A stretch of DNA of 64,000 bases. Origin: Enterococcus wangshanyuanii (lineage in GTDB: Bacteria; Bacillota; Bacilli; Lactobacillales; Enterococcaceae). The stretch is taken from assembly GCF_002197645.1 (NCBI RefSeq), contig NZ_CP021874.1, forward strand, positions 1,674,001 through 1,738,000. Direction: 5' to 3'. Both the position numbers and the translations under genes were made by a program. This document shows, in pieces, positions 26,281-35,924 of the stretch; positions within the stretch are counted from its first letter, which is position 1; every line of letters starts with the position of its first letter. The notes below the pieces were generated by a model. It had not been told where the DNA came from and did not search any database. It was given only the letters and a program-made list of their open reading frames with translations.

Positions 26281-27465
26281 CTATTTTTTCAACCAGCTCA
26301 TTGCTGTATCAAAATAAACTTTTGCTCCTTCTTTTAAAATCGACTCATCAAAAACGATGGCAGGATTATGCAAATTGATATTTTCTTCTGATGCGACTAA
26401 AAGAACCGTTGCTGTTGGAATCAATTGACTGATTTCGCCAAAGTCCTCGCTTCCCATCAAAGGTGTTGAAATAGGAATATCTACGATTCGTTCTGCACCA
26501 AATGTTTTTGTAAGTGAGTCTTTAGTGAAAGCTGCAAGTTCGGGATCATTGACATTGGTTGTACATCCATTCGTAAAGACGACCTCTGCTTCTGCACGAA
26601 ATGCTTTGGCAATATTTTCTGCGATCGCTACCATGCGTTCTTTGACCTGTACGCGTACATCTTCTTTCAAGGTTCTTAATGTCCCCTTCATCACAGTCGT
26701 TTCAGGAATGATATTCGAAGCGCCCGGTGTTCCTCCTGTAAATTCACCGATCGTCAATACAAATCGTTCCTCTGAGCCGATCTCTCTTGCAGAAAGCTCC
26801 TGTAAAGCAGTATAGATATGCACTGCTACATTGATTGGATCGATCGATGTTTCTGGTTGTGAACCGTGTCCGCCCCGTCCTTTGATATTGATCTCAAACC
26901 AATCAGCGCTTGCCATGAAGGTCCCCGCTGGTGTTGGCATGATTTGTCCGACTTTTAGCGTGCTGAAAGGAAAGACATGCATCATCATACCTGCATCCAC
27001 TTTAGGGTTTTCTAAGACGCCATTTTCGATACAAACTTTTGATCCTGAAAGAATCTCTTCTCCCGGTTGGAACAATAGCTTGACTTGTCCATCAAGCTCA
27101 TCTTCAAATTCTTTCAAAATTTTGGCTGCACCTAAAAGCATCGTTGTGTGCATATCATGACCACAGGCATGCATATAACCATTCTCAGATTTAAAAGACA
27201 AATCAGTTAATTCCTTAATTGGCAAAGCATCCATATCTCCACGCAATAAGAAAGTTTTTCCAGCCTTTTTACCTGCAACGACTGTAATTCCTGATTCCCC
27301 GCACGATTGGGGTTCATACCCATACTCTGTCAGTTTTTCTTTCACGAACGCAACGGTGTTAGGTAATTCTAGCCCGATTTCCGGGTTTTGATGCAAGTGC
27401 CTTCTGATTTCGACCAATTCTTCTTGTAATCCATCAGCAAATAATGTTTGTTTTTCTGTTAGCAT
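26281..27465 (-). CDS. M20-family amidohydrolase
   Basis: A 394-residue metallopeptidase of the M20D group (IAA-amino acid hydrolase / hippurate hydrolase / N-acetyldiaminopimelate deacetylase type). Metal-binding blocks are [16 protein letters not shown] around 101-116 and [12 protein letters not shown]; the dimerisation domain has [10 protein letters not shown] around 200, and MGSEDFGEI lies near the C-terminus. ATG 27465 follows AAAGGAG. It releases an amino acid from an N-acyl conjugate; the substrate cannot be predicted. It may be cotranscribed with fhs. Confidence 0.9.
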   Translation of the reverse strand: MLTEKQTLFADGLQEELVEIRRHLHQNPEIGLELPNTVAFVKEKLTEYGYEPQSCGESGITVVAGKKAGKTFLLRGDMDALPIKELTDLSFKSENGYMHACGHDMHTTMLLGAAKILKEFEDELDGQVKLLFQPGEEILSGSKVCIENGVLENPKVDAGMMMHVFPFSTLKVGQIMPTPAGTFMASADWFEINIKGRGGHGSQPETSIDPINVAVHIYTALQELSAREIGSEERFVLTIGEFTGGTPGASNIIPETTVMKGTLRTLKEDVRVQVKERMVAIAENIAKAFRAEAEVVFTNGCTTNVNDPELAAFTKDSLTKTFGAERIVDIPISTPLMGSEDFGEISQLIPTATVLLVASEENINLHNPAIVFDESILKEGAKVYFDTAMSWLKK

Positions 27466-27614
27466 TTATTTTTCTCCTTTTCTTTTGATCCGATGTGACT
27501 TTAACTGATATACGTAGATCAATCGAACGACTCATCGATCTTATCGTAAACAACCAAAAACAACAGATAAAACGTTACGCCTATCATACCAAACCGCTGT
27601 GTCATTTTTCCAGT

Positions 27615-28997
27615 TTATTTTTTAGGCATGGTGTGGATGCTGTGGCCTGTTAAAAGTTCATAAGCTTCACCGACACCTTCATTGTACGTTGGATGAGGAT
27701 GAATGATTCCTGTCACTTGATCGATGGTCAAGCCATTTGCGATGCCTGTCGCAAATTCACTGATCATATCTGTCGCACGCTCACACATTAGATGAGCACC
27801 GATGATTTTATCACTTTGAGCTTCTGCGATGACTTTGATAAAGCCTAGAGAAGAACCTGCAATGATCGTTTTTCCGTTACCAGCCATCGGATATTTCCCG
27901 AGTTTGATCGAAATTCCCTGTTCTTTTGCCTGTGTCTCTGTTATTCCGACTGAAGCGATCTCTGGCGCCGTATAGACACATGATGGAACTAAGTCTAAAT
28001 CATAAACACCTGCTGTTTGATTCATTGCCATCACAGCATTCACTCCTTGAGCAGAAGCTAGATGCGCTAATTGCATGCCGCGGCTAGCAACATCCCCGAT
28101 CGCATAAATGCCTTTAACGGATGTTTCAAAGGCTTCATCGACCCAAATCGCCTGGTTATCAAGTTCAACAGCAAAGCCTTCGGCAAATAGTCCATCAAAT
28201 GCAGCTTTACGACCTGTTGCGATCAGTACAGCATCCCCTTCTGCACTCATGTCTTTGCCTTTTGAAATGAATGTACAGGTCAACAGCTCATCTTTAGTGA
28301 TCGATGCAACACTGGATTTAGTAAAAATTTTGATCCCTTGCTTTTTCAGGATCAATGCTAATTTCTTAGAAATCTCATTATCAAAATTTGGCAAAAGCGT
28401 ATCAGCAGCCTCAATGATCGTAACATCACAGCCTAGATCATTAAAAATCGAAGCAAACTCGACACCGATCACACCTCCACCGATAATGACCAACTGCTTA
28501 TATTGATTTGACTGAGCCAAAAGTTCATTACTCGTTAAAACACCAGGTAAATCACTTCCAGGTATAGGCGGAATCGCTGGTTTTGAGCCAGTTGCGATCA
28601 GGATCTTATCTGTTTCATAAATTTCTCCTGAAACTCTGACTTTACCTTTTGCAATGATTTCGCCGCTTCCCATGATCAATTCAATTTTGTTTGCCTTGAT
28701 TAGTGCTTCAACTCCTTGAACCAATTGATCGACCACTTGCTCTTTTTTCTGATAGATACGATTCATATCAAGAGTGATAGCGTCGATGTGAATGCCGATT
28801 TCCTCTGACTGTTTGATCGTTCTGACCGTCTCAGCAGAATGCAGCAAAGATTTCGTCGGGATACAGCCTCGATTCAAGCATGTCCCGCCAACTCTTTGCT
28901 CTTCAACAAGTGCTACTTTCATGTCCAACTGAGCAGCCTTGATTGCTGCTACATAGCCTCCAGGTCCTGCTCCAACAACAATTAAATCATACCTCAC
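27615..28997 (-). CDS. lpdA: Dihydrolipoyl dehydrogenase (L-protein of glycine cleavage)
   Basis: A 460-residue flavoprotein disulfide reductase that reoxidises the dihydrolipoyl group of GcvH with NAD+. FAD-binding GAGPGGYVAA is at 9-18; the redox pair Cys40/Cys45 lies in GGTCLNRGCIPTKS; NAD motif IIGGGVIGVEFAS; catalytic His-Glu in HPHPTYNEGVGEA. There is no N-terminal lipoyl domain. GTG 28997 is preferred, eight bases after GGAAGGGAG. It is the last gene of the gcv operon, 17 bp after gcvPB, so this copy is dedicated to glycine cleavage and not to pyruvate dehydrogenase. Confidence 0.94.
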   Translation of the reverse strand: MRYDLIVVGAGPGGYVAAIKAAQLDMKVALVEEQRVGGTCLNRGCIPTKSLLHSAETVRTIKQSEEIGIHIDAITLDMNRIYQKKEQVVDQLVQGVEALIKANKIELIMGSGEIIAKGKVRVSGEIYETDKILIATGSKPAIPPIPGSDLPGVLTSNELLAQSNQYKQLVIIGGGVIGVEFASIFNDLGCDVTIIEAADTLLPNFDNEISKKLALILKKQGIKIFTKSSVASITKDELLTCTFISKGKDMSAEGDAVLIATGRKAAFDGLFAEGFAVELDNQAIWVDEAFETSVKGIYAIGDVASRGMQLAHLASAQGVNAVMAMNQTAGVYDLDLVPSCVYTAPEIASVGITETQAKEQGISIKLGKYPMAGNGKTIIAGSSLGFIKVIAEAQSDKIIGAHLMCERATDMISEFATGIANGLTIDQVTGIIHPHPTYNEGVGEAYELLTGHSIHTMPKK

Positions 28998-29014
28998 CCT
29001 TTTCACTCCCTTCC

Positions 29015-30454
29015 TTATTCTTTAGAAAAATCATAACGAACGATTGGATGCCGCGCCGCTCTCACTTCATCTACACGATGAATTTGAGCATGGAGCGGAT
29101 AATTATGGAAGTCCTCTGGATTTTCATGTGCCGCTTCATACAATTTGCGGTAAACAGAGATAGCGTCATCGATCCGTTCTTTTGATTCTGTTTCAGGAGG
29201 CTCTACCATCAATGCTTCTGGTACTGTCAATGGGAAATACATGGTCGGCGGATACATTTTATGATCCAAAATTCCTTTAGCAACATCTAAAGCTGTGACA
29301 CCCGTTTCTTTTTTCAATCGATCTAAGCTGATCACAAATTCATGCATACACGTATCGCCATATGGTACTTCAAATATATCTTTCAATTCATGAAGCATGT
29401 AATTTGCATTTAAAACTGCTCCTTTAGATGCTGAGGAGATCCCTTCAGAGCCTAGGAATAGAATGTAAGTCAACGCACGTAAAAAGACAGAAAATTGTCC
29501 ATAAAAGCCTTTGACTTGTCCAATAGAATCTGCCGGTTCAGTAAAGACGATTTGTTCTCCTTGTTGAACTGGATAAAAATTGGGTAAAAATGATTTCAAA
29601 ATCTCTTTACAGCCGACAGCACCAGAGCCTGGTCCGCCACCGCCATGTGGTGTTGAAAATGTTTTATGCAAGTTCAAATGAATGATATCAAAGCCCATAT
29701 CCCCTGGTCTGGCAACACCCATGATCGCATTTAAATTCGCGCCATCATAGTAATTTAAGCCGCCAGCGTCATGAACGATTTTCGTTATTTCCAAAATATT
29801 TTTATCAAAAATACCAGCAGTATTCGGATTCGTCAGCATCAATCCAGCAGTATCTTCACCGACCGCTTCTTTCAATGCCTCTATATCCACACAGCCATAT
29901 TCATCTGACGGAATATTGACTGTGATCATACCAGTCATCGCCACACTAGCAGGGTTTGTACCATGAGCAGAGTCAGGAACGATGATCTTATTTCGTTGGG
30001 GCTGGCCATTTTTTTCGTGGTAAGCTTTGATCATCAACAAACTGGTAAATTCTCCGTGGGCTCCTGCAGCTGGCTGGAAAGTGATCGCATGCATCCCAGT
30101 GATTTCTTTAAGAAGCCTCTCTGTCATAGTGAATACTTCTAAAGAGCCTTGCACTGTTCGTTCCGGCTGTAGCGGGTGGATATTGGCGAAAGCTGGAAAT
30201 GCCGCCATTTCGTCGTTGATTTTTGGATTGTATTTCATCGTACAGGAACCTAGCGGATAAAATCCATCGTTGATCCCAAAGGTCGCATTCGCCAGCTCAG
30301 TATAGTGACGGCTGATTTCTGGCTGCGGCAGTGAGGGCAAATGCAATTCTTTTTCTCTCTTCATCGTTTCAGGCAGTTCAACGACAGGCACATCACACTT
30401 AGAAATCATTTCGTTATAATAGCCATCTACACTTCGTTCAAAAATCAATTTCAT
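29015..30454 (-). CDS. gcvPB: Glycine dehydrogenase (decarboxylating) subunit 2
   Basis: A 479-residue P-protein beta subunit. With GcvPA it decarboxylates glycine and passes aminomethyl to lipoyl-GcvH. The PLP lysine is Lys264 in HLNLHKTFSTPHGG, followed by the glycine-rich GGPGSGAVG segment; GINDGFYPLGSCTMKYNP is the other family mark. ATG 30454 is chosen because AAGGAGGT lies nine bases upstream and it overlaps the gcvPA stop as ATGA; an in-frame ATG at 30463 is too near that site. Confidence 0.96.
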   Translation of the reverse strand: MKLIFERSVDGYYNEMISKCDVPVVELPETMKREKELHLPSLPQPEISRHYTELANATFGINDGFYPLGSCTMKYNPKINDEMAAFPAFANIHPLQPERTVQGSLEVFTMTERLLKEITGMHAITFQPAAGAHGEFTSLLMIKAYHEKNGQPQRNKIIVPDSAHGTNPASVAMTGMITVNIPSDEYGCVDIEALKEAVGEDTAGLMLTNPNTAGIFDKNILEITKIVHDAGGLNYYDGANLNAIMGVARPGDMGFDIIHLNLHKTFSTPHGGGGPGSGAVGCKEILKSFLPNFYPVQQGEQIVFTEPADSIGQVKGFYGQFSVFLRALTYILFLGSEGISSASKGAVLNANYMLHELKDIFEVPYGDTCMHEFVISLDRLKKETGVTALDVAKGILDHKMYPPTMYFPLTVPEALMVEPPETESKERIDDAISVYRKLYEAAHENPEDFHNYPLHAQIHRVDEVRAARHPIVRYDFSKE

Positions 30455-31767
30455 GACTGGCATACCTCCTTCACTAGTGCTGCTACTTCATCCATCTGCT
30501 CTTTTGTATTCATTTCAGTCACACACCATAGCAATCCTTTTTCAGTTGGATAACCGCCTAAAATATCGTTTTCTTCTAATTTTGCTAGGACAAGTTCTTC
30601 TGAAACCGGTAATGTAGTGATAAACTCATGGAAAAATGGTGCGTCATTTGCTAGCTGAACACCTTTTATTTTACTGAGTTGATCTGCTAAATAATGTGCT
30701 TTACTGTAGCATTGTGCGGCAACTTCCTGAATGCCTTTTGCGCCCATCGTGCTCATATACGCTGCATTCGTCAATGCACACAAGGCTTGATTCGAACAAA
30801 TATTAGAAGCTGCTTTTTCTCTGCGGATATGTTGTTCTCTCGCTTGTAAAGTCAAAACGAAAGCTCTGTCGCCAGCTTCATCTACCGTCTCACCTGCGAT
30901 GCGGCCGGGAAGTTTTCTGATCATTTTTTCTTTCGTCGCAATAAAACCGATATACGGTCCGCCAAAAGCTAGCGGCAAGCCAAATGGCTGTGAGTCGCCT
31001 ACAGCAATATCTGCATTGACTTCACCAGCTGATTTTAATGTCGTGCTGGCTACTGGGTTGACATTCATGATGAATTTCGCTTTTGCATCATGGACTAACG
31101 CTTCGATTTCTTCTACTGCTTCGAGCCCGCCATAATAATTCGGCTGCTGAACGATAAAACAGGCAGTTGTTTCATCTAAGGCTTCTTTTAAAGCGGCTAG
31201 ATCCGTTAATCCATCTTTTTCAGGAATCATCACAAACTCGATTTCTCTAGAGCTAAAATAAGTGATAGCTGTTTGGACGGTCATCGGATTGGTCGTTTCA
31301 GAGATCAAAACTTTCAGCCTTTTTTTCTCTAAACACATATTGATTCCTTCTGCTGTCGCCGTTGCACCGTCATAAACTGAAGCATTTGTGGCATCCATGC
31401 CTGTGATCTCACAGATCATTGTTTGGTATTCAAAAATAGACTGCAGCAAGCCTTGACTGATTTCTGGCTGATAAGGAGTATAGGATGTAACAAATTCTTC
31501 TTTGGCCGCAATTTGTTTCACGATAGCAGGGATGTAATGGTTATAGGCGCCTGCTCCACGAAAGATTTTTGAAAAAACTTTATTTTTTCGACCCATATTT
31601 TCAATGATACTGCGTACTTCAAATTCAGATTTGCCCGCTGGAATATCAAGTTTTTCTACTAACATTTCTTGTGGAATCACTTGATAAAGATCGTTCATCG
31701 TATCAAGCCCGATTTTTTGCAGCATTTCTTTTTGTTGTTGCTCTGTTGATCCAAGATAATTTCCCAT
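30451..31767 (-). CDS. gcvPA: Glycine dehydrogenase (decarboxylating) subunit 1
   Basis: A 438-residue P-protein alpha subunit of the split (two-gene) type found in Firmicutes and archaea. It starts MGNYLGSTEQQQKEMLQKIG and contains FRGAGAYNHYIPA, TSYTPYQPEISQG and YDGATATAEGINM typical of the family; the PLP lysine is in the other subunit. It follows gcvH by three bases and overlaps gcvPB by four, so the proteins should be made in equal amounts. Confidence 0.96.
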   Translation of the reverse strand: MGNYLGSTEQQQKEMLQKIGLDTMNDLYQVIPQEMLVEKLDIPAGKSEFEVRSIIENMGRKNKVFSKIFRGAGAYNHYIPAIVKQIAAKEEFVTSYTPYQPEISQGLLQSIFEYQTMICEITGMDATNASVYDGATATAEGINMCLEKKRLKVLISETTNPMTVQTAITYFSSREIEFVMIPEKDGLTDLAALKEALDETTACFIVQQPNYYGGLEAVEEIEALVHDAKAKFIMNVNPVASTTLKSAGEVNADIAVGDSQPFGLPLAFGGPYIGFIATKEKMIRKLPGRIAGETVDEAGDRAFVLTLQAREQHIRREKAASNICSNQALCALTNAAYMSTMGAKGIQEVAAQCYSKAHYLADQLSKIKGVQLANDAPFFHEFITTLPVSEELVLAKLEENDILGGYPTEKGLLWCVTEMNTKEQMDEVAALVKEVCQS

Positions 31768-31770
31768 GAA

Positions 31771-32154
31771 TTAAGCCTCCTCAGATTCTTCGCAGAATTT
31801 CTTATACTCCTCAGCTGTTAATAAGTCTTCGACCTCTTTGATTTCCTCCACTTCGATCAACCACGAATCTAATGGTGCCGAGTTGATCAATTCAGGACTA
31901 TCTAATAGTTCTTCATTTACCGCAGAAACGGTTCCTGTCAATGGAGAATACGCTTCTGATACCGCTTTAACTGACTCGATATCCGCAAATGATTCTTCTT
32001 TAGTGACTTCGTCTCCTTCATCTGGCAAATCAATAAAGACAATATCTCCTAATTGATCTTGTGCATAATCAGATAAACCGATTTTTACTTTGTCTCCTTC
32101 AAAAAGGACCCATTCATGTGATTTTGAAAACTTCAATTCTTCTACTTTTGCCAT
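31771..32154 (-). CDS. gcvH: Glycine cleavage system H protein
   Basis: The lipoyl-carrying shuttle of the complex, 127 residues. The lipoylated lysine is Lys63 in the conserved ESVKAVSEAYSP motif; GLSDYAQDQLGDIVFIDLP is the family start. TAGAGGAGACGG precedes the ATG. Lipoylation needs LplA/LipL-type enzymes encoded outside this window. It lies 23 bp after gcvT and directly before gcvPA. Confidence 0.97.
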   Translation of the reverse strand: MAKVEELKFSKSHEWVLFEGDKVKIGLSDYAQDQLGDIVFIDLPDEGDEVTKEESFADIESVKAVSEAYSPLTGTVSAVNEELLDSPELINSAPLDSWLIEVEEIKEVEDLLTAEEYKKFCEESEEA

Positions 32155-32177
32155 TCTAACCGTCTCCTCTAGTCAAA

Positions 32178-33263
32178 TTATTTTTTTACAAATGGAATCT
32201 CTACAACTTCTGCAGCAATTTTCTTACCTCTAACTTCAACTTCGATCGATGAACCAATCTCTACGAGACCTTTATCCACAAGCGCCATAGCACACGCTTT
32301 ATTCACATAAGGACACATCGTTCCTGATGTTGTCGTCCCAATCTTCTGATCATTGAAGTACACTGGTGCTCCTTCACGCACGATTCCGCGTTCCGTCAAT
32401 TCCAAACCGATTCGAGTGATTTTAGGCTCACCTTTTTCCTCTAAAGCTTTTTTCCCGATGAACTTTTCTTTTTTCATCTTCACTGCAAAATTTAAATCTG
32501 TTTCAAATGGAGTGATCTCGTCATTCATTTCGTGACCATAAAGAGGCATCCCTGCTTCTAAACGCAAGGTATCACGTGCACCTAGACCACAAGGAACAAG
32601 GCCGAATTTTTCGCCTGTTTCCAATAATAACTCCCATAGTTTAACTCCGTCTTCAGCTGAACAATATAATTCATAGCCGAATTCTCCTGTATATCCCGTT
32701 CTGGATAAGAGGCAAGTGATACCGCCCACATCGGCATGTTCAGTAAAGCTGTAGTATTTTTTAGGGATATCCTTTTCAGCAGTCAACTGTTCAATGATTT
32801 CTTTTGAATTAGGCCCCTGCAAAGCGATTTGAACAAATGAATCCGACTGATCTGAAAAGTCAACTTCACCAAATAAGTGCTCTCTCATCCAAGCAACATC
32901 TTTTTCTCTATTAGCTGCGTTCACTACGAGTAGATATTTGTCCTCACTGCATTTATATACCAAAAGGTCATCGATCACGCCACCATTTTCGTTACACATC
33001 AATGTGTAGCGGACCCGACCTATTTCTAAATTAGTAAAATCATTGGTTAAAACATATTGCAAATTCGCTAAGGCGTCTTTTCCTTCATACACGACTTCTC
33101 CCATATGAGAAACATCAAATAAGCCAACTTGATTGCGAACCGCCAAGTGTTCTTTGATCACACCTGTTTTTGCATATTGTACAGGTAACATGTAGCCGGC
33201 AAAAGATACCATCTTCCCTCCAGCTTTCACATGTGCATCGTATAAGGGTGTTTTTAGGTCCAT
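32178..33263 (-). CDS. gcvT: Aminomethyltransferase (glycine cleavage T protein)
   Basis: A 361-residue T-protein that releases ammonia from aminomethyl-GcvH and forms 5,10-methylene-THF. It contains LFDVSHMGE, the folate-site region, SRTGYTGEFGYELY and the C-terminal GCV_T barrel with GTTTSGTMCPYVNKA. ATG 33263 follows AAGGAGTTTGGAA; TTG 33269 is an unlikely alternative. It is the first gene of the operon and lies behind the glycine riboswitch. Confidence 0.96.
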   Translation of the reverse strand: MDLKTPLYDAHVKAGGKMVSFAGYMLPVQYAKTGVIKEHLAVRNQVGLFDVSHMGEVVYEGKDALANLQYVLTNDFTNLEIGRVRYTLMCNENGGVIDDLLVYKCSEDKYLLVVNAANREKDVAWMREHLFGEVDFSDQSDSFVQIALQGPNSKEIIEQLTAEKDIPKKYYSFTEHADVGGITCLLSRTGYTGEFGYELYCSAEDGVKLWELLLETGEKFGLVPCGLGARDTLRLEAGMPLYGHEMNDEITPFETDLNFAVKMKKEKFIGKKALEEKGEPKITRIGLELTERGIVREGAPVYFNDQKIGTTTSGTMCPYVNKACAMALVDKGLVEIGSSIEVEVRGKKIAAEVVEIPFVKK

Positions 33264-33344
33264 TTCCAAACTCCTTCACTTTTTATTTTTTCTACTTGCT
33301 TAGAACACTGATTTTCCTCCCACCTCCACACCAAAAATGAAATT

Positions 33345-33390
33345 ATAAAAACAGAGGAACAGGCACCTTAAAAAAGTGCCTGTTCCTCTG
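33345..33390 (-). terminator. Riboswitch-controlled intrinsic terminator before gcvT
   Basis: A perfect 15-bp stem with arms 33352-33366 and 33376-33390 (CAGAGGAACAGGCAC / GTGCCTGTTCCTCTG) is followed on the minus strand by a T-run (33345-33351). The 5' arm of this stem in the RNA starts with CAGAGG, which is also the 3' side of the P1 helix of aptamer 2. Aptamer folding and terminator folding therefore compete, with glycine favouring read-through. Confidence 0.88.
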
Positions 33391-33557
33391 TACAAAACCT
33401 GAGAGATTCGTCTTCTCATCGAAGAGTTGCTCCTTCGGTGCCTATGCTTTCCAGAGTGATGTCCAATTACGGTCCGTTTACCTGAGATCTTCATAATAAT
33501 GGTTGCGCCACTTATTATTTATTCCTTCGGTGCTGTTAGTCAGTCTCTCCCGTAATT
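33384..33557 (-). promoter_or_regulatory. Tandem glycine riboswitch controlling the gcv operon
   Basis: Two glycine aptamers read on the minus strand. Aptamer 1 (about 33555-33470) contains GGGAGAGACTG, CACCGAAGG (33542-33534) and CTCAGGTAAACGG. Aptamer 2 (about 33460-33384) contains CTCTGGAAAGC, a second CACCGAAGG (33440-33432) and CTCAGGT. These are the conserved glycine-aptamer blocks, spaced as in the cooperative tandem form. Followed by the terminator above, this is a transcriptional ON switch of the kind known for gcvT in Bacillus. Confidence 0.93.
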
Positions 33558-33675
33558 TTCTTCCATCCAATCTATTTAACTGCTAGAGTTTTTAACGTTG
33601 AAATAAGTCATCGAAAGCTTCTACTTAAAATTTACCATACATCCTATTTTTATCCCAATCATTCTCCTTTTACAC

Positions 33676-34668
33676 TTAGAACTTTTTTACCATTGCCTGA
33701 TATTGCTGTCTATCGTTTAAAGTAAAATATTGCGGAATCGTTGCATCTTTTAAATGCTCCTCTAAAGACAGTGTTTGAATCATGCGGTTTTCATACAAAT
33801 GAATATACATGACCTTTTTTTGTCCATCATAAGCACTTGTATATTGCGTATACTGAACATCTTTTTCAGAAGTGACTTTAACGACACCTTTGGGAATATC
33901 AAAACTGTTTAATAGATGGAAAATTTGATCAATTACCTGCTCATCACTGACTTTTTCTGTAAAATGCTTAAGATAGGCTGCTCGGATAAAACGTGACTGC
34001 GGCGTATAATCTCCTGGCAATCCACGCATACCTGAACCCTTACCATTAGAAAAAACATGTAGATTACCCATCTGAATATCGCTTGCCATCTGATCACTGA
34101 GACCAACATAATTTTGAAGATTGACTAAATGCCAGGCAAATTTAGGGCTATTTGTAAATACCCCAACAAGATTGTCATACACTTCATAGCTGCCTTCGAT
34201 CGAAGGTTCAACAACAACCGAAGCTCCTGTTTCATCTTGAAAAACATAATGCTGAGGAATCCCCAACTGATTATCCACAAGAGCGATCGCTGTATCTTGA
34301 TTCACCCGCTCTTTGATTTCCTGAACAGAAGCATAATTCGTCAACGCGTATGTCACAAATTCCGCTCCAGCTAGAGGGAGCTTGCCAGCCGAACGAATCT
34401 TTTCTTCGTCAATATAACGATTATAATTGCCAAAATAAAAGGAACCGCCCATCAATCCTTTTTCGTTCACCCCATCTATCAACAATGGATTTTCAGCAAG
34501 TGCTACACCCATTGCAGCATAACGAGTTACAAAACGATCAAGCGATACTTTCACCTCATACGCTTTAGGGATGATCGCTCCTTCATAATCCAGTAAAAGA
34601 TTGAATTCCTGCGTACGTCCCCAAAAATGATTTCCTTCTTTTGATTCTACTGAAATTCCTGTGCACAT
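33676..34668 (-). CDS. Choloylglycine hydrolase-family protein (linear amide C-N hydrolase)
   Basis: A 330-residue Ntn hydrolase of the bile salt hydrolase / penicillin V acylase family. After removal of Met1, Cys2 is the nucleophile; Arg18, Asn81, Asn173 and Arg226 line up with the family catalytic residues, but the usual Asp21 is Glu21 (RTQEFN). Bile salt, penicillin V or N-acyl amino acid could be the substrate; the sequence does not decide. ATG 34668 follows AAGGATGTGAAGG. It lies 22 bp downstream of an MFS transporter gene, with which it probably forms an operon under a CcpA site. Confidence 0.87.
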   Translation of the reverse strand: MCTGISVESKEGNHFWGRTQEFNLLLDYEGAIIPKAYEVKVSLDRFVTRYAAMGVALAENPLLIDGVNEKGLMGGSFYFGNYNRYIDEEKIRSAGKLPLAGAEFVTYALTNYASVQEIKERVNQDTAIALVDNQLGIPQHYVFQDETGASVVVEPSIEGSYEVYDNLVGVFTNSPKFAWHLVNLQNYVGLSDQMASDIQMGNLHVFSNGKGSGMRGLPGDYTPQSRFIRAAYLKHFTEKVSDEQVIDQIFHLLNSFDIPKGVVKVTSEKDVQYTQYTSAYDGQKKVMYIHLYENRMIQTLSLEEHLKDATIPQYFTLNDRQQYQAMVKKF

Positions 34669-34690
34669 ACCTTCACATCCTTCTGTTTTT

Positions 34691-35890
34691 TCAAGCTTCC
34701 CCTTTTCGTTGAACCATCAATGTGATAAATCCTGATACAACAAACGAAACGGCAATAAAAATAAATGAACTAAAGAAATTGCCTTGAGACAATTGAATCA
34801 GTGCGCCAATGATCGTTGGTGCCACGAATCCTCCTGAGACACCTACGGCATTGATCGTTGCATATTTTGCAGATACTTCATCGGATGGAAAAATCTTTAA
34901 AGGAATACTCATCAACGTTGCAAATGCTAAACTAGCTGCCGCCACAGCCAAGGCCAAAAACAGCATACTCGCTACAAAGCTGCCTACCAGTGAAACCAAA
35001 ATAGAAAAAGCCCCGCCGCCAATTGTAGCTACTAAAATCACATATTTTTCTCTACCCATAAAGTACTTATTGACCAGTACACCGCCTCCCATAGCTGCGA
35101 CCATCGTAAATAGTCCAATGACAGCTGAAACATAAGCGGTTTGAGTTAAAGCAAGTCCATGCGCTTCAACAAGGTAGGTCGCCATCCAGCCATTTAAACC
35201 GTAGACGGCTGCATTGATGAAAAATGCCGCAAAAATCATGACCCACACATTTCGATCCTTCAACACTTCTTTGAAGGAAATCGATTGTTTATTTTGCAGT
35301 TGCTTTTTGACTCCGCCAAATTCTTTTGGAATCACAAAATACATCATGACCGCAATCAACATCACCAGTACGCCTAATAAGTAATAGGTTTTATGCCAGC
35401 CAATCATCACCAATAGCGGTGCGATCAGTAACGGCCCAATAATTGAAGCAAAACCTGATGAAGCGATCATCGTCGATTGTGCCGGACCGCGTTTTTCCAA
35501 AGGTAGTTCTTGTGAAATAAATGTACTTACTGAAGAGGGATATCCCGAATGAGCGACCGCTCCAGTCATAAATCGAACCATGATCAGATATAATAATGAA
35601 AAACCAAATCCGAATAAGCAAAGAAAAATACCTACTAAAAATACAGAGGTAATCATCATTTTTCTAGTACCGATTTTATTCGATAGATACCCAAATGGAA
35701 TTTGAAAAATCGTATATCCTAAAAAGAAAGCACTTAAAATCAACCCTTTTTGCTGCGGATCAAAACCTAAATCCGTTGCAATCGTCACCAGCGACATACC
35801 AATCGTCATCTTGTCAACGTAGATACAGCTATAGCCTAAAAAAATAGCCGTAAGCATCCAAACAACATTTCTTGAGCCCCTTTTTTCCAC
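34691..35890 (-). CDS. MFS transporter
   Basis: A 399-residue, 12-TM major facilitator. YVDKMTIGMSLVTIATDLG at the start and GYLSNKIGTRKMM in the loop 2-3 motif resemble the anion:cation symporter (ACS) and nitrate/sugar phosphate branches. GTG 35890 is preferred because GAGGAGG lies six bases upstream; an earlier GTG at 35905 overlaps that site. The downstream gene encodes an amide hydrolase, so transport of an amide substrate or of its product is a reasonable guess. Confidence 0.85.
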   Translation of the reverse strand: MEKRGSRNVVWMLTAIFLGYSCIYVDKMTIGMSLVTIATDLGFDPQQKGLILSAFFLGYTIFQIPFGYLSNKIGTRKMMITSVFLVGIFLCLFGFGFSLLYLIMVRFMTGAVAHSGYPSSVSTFISQELPLEKRGPAQSTMIASSGFASIIGPLLIAPLLVMIGWHKTYYLLGVLVMLIAVMMYFVIPKEFGGVKKQLQNKQSISFKEVLKDRNVWVMIFAAFFINAAVYGLNGWMATYLVEAHGLALTQTAYVSAVIGLFTMVAAMGGGVLVNKYFMGREKYVILVATIGGGAFSILVSLVGSFVASMLFLALAVAAASLAFATLMSIPLKIFPSDEVSAKYATINAVGVSGGFVAPTIIGALIQLSQGNFFSSFIFIAVSFVVSGFITLMVQRKGEA

Positions 35891-35909
35891 AAAATTCCTC
35901 CTCACTTAA

Positions 35910-35923
35910 AGAAAGCGCTTTCT
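35910..35923 (-). promoter_or_regulatory. cre site (CcpA) of the MFS/hydrolase operon
   Basis: AGAAAGCGCTTTCT is a perfect 14-bp palindrome with the AAAGCGCTTT cre core. It lies just downstream of the -10 element, where CcpA represses, implying that the operon is shut off by glucose. Confidence 0.75.
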
Positions 35924-35924
35924 T

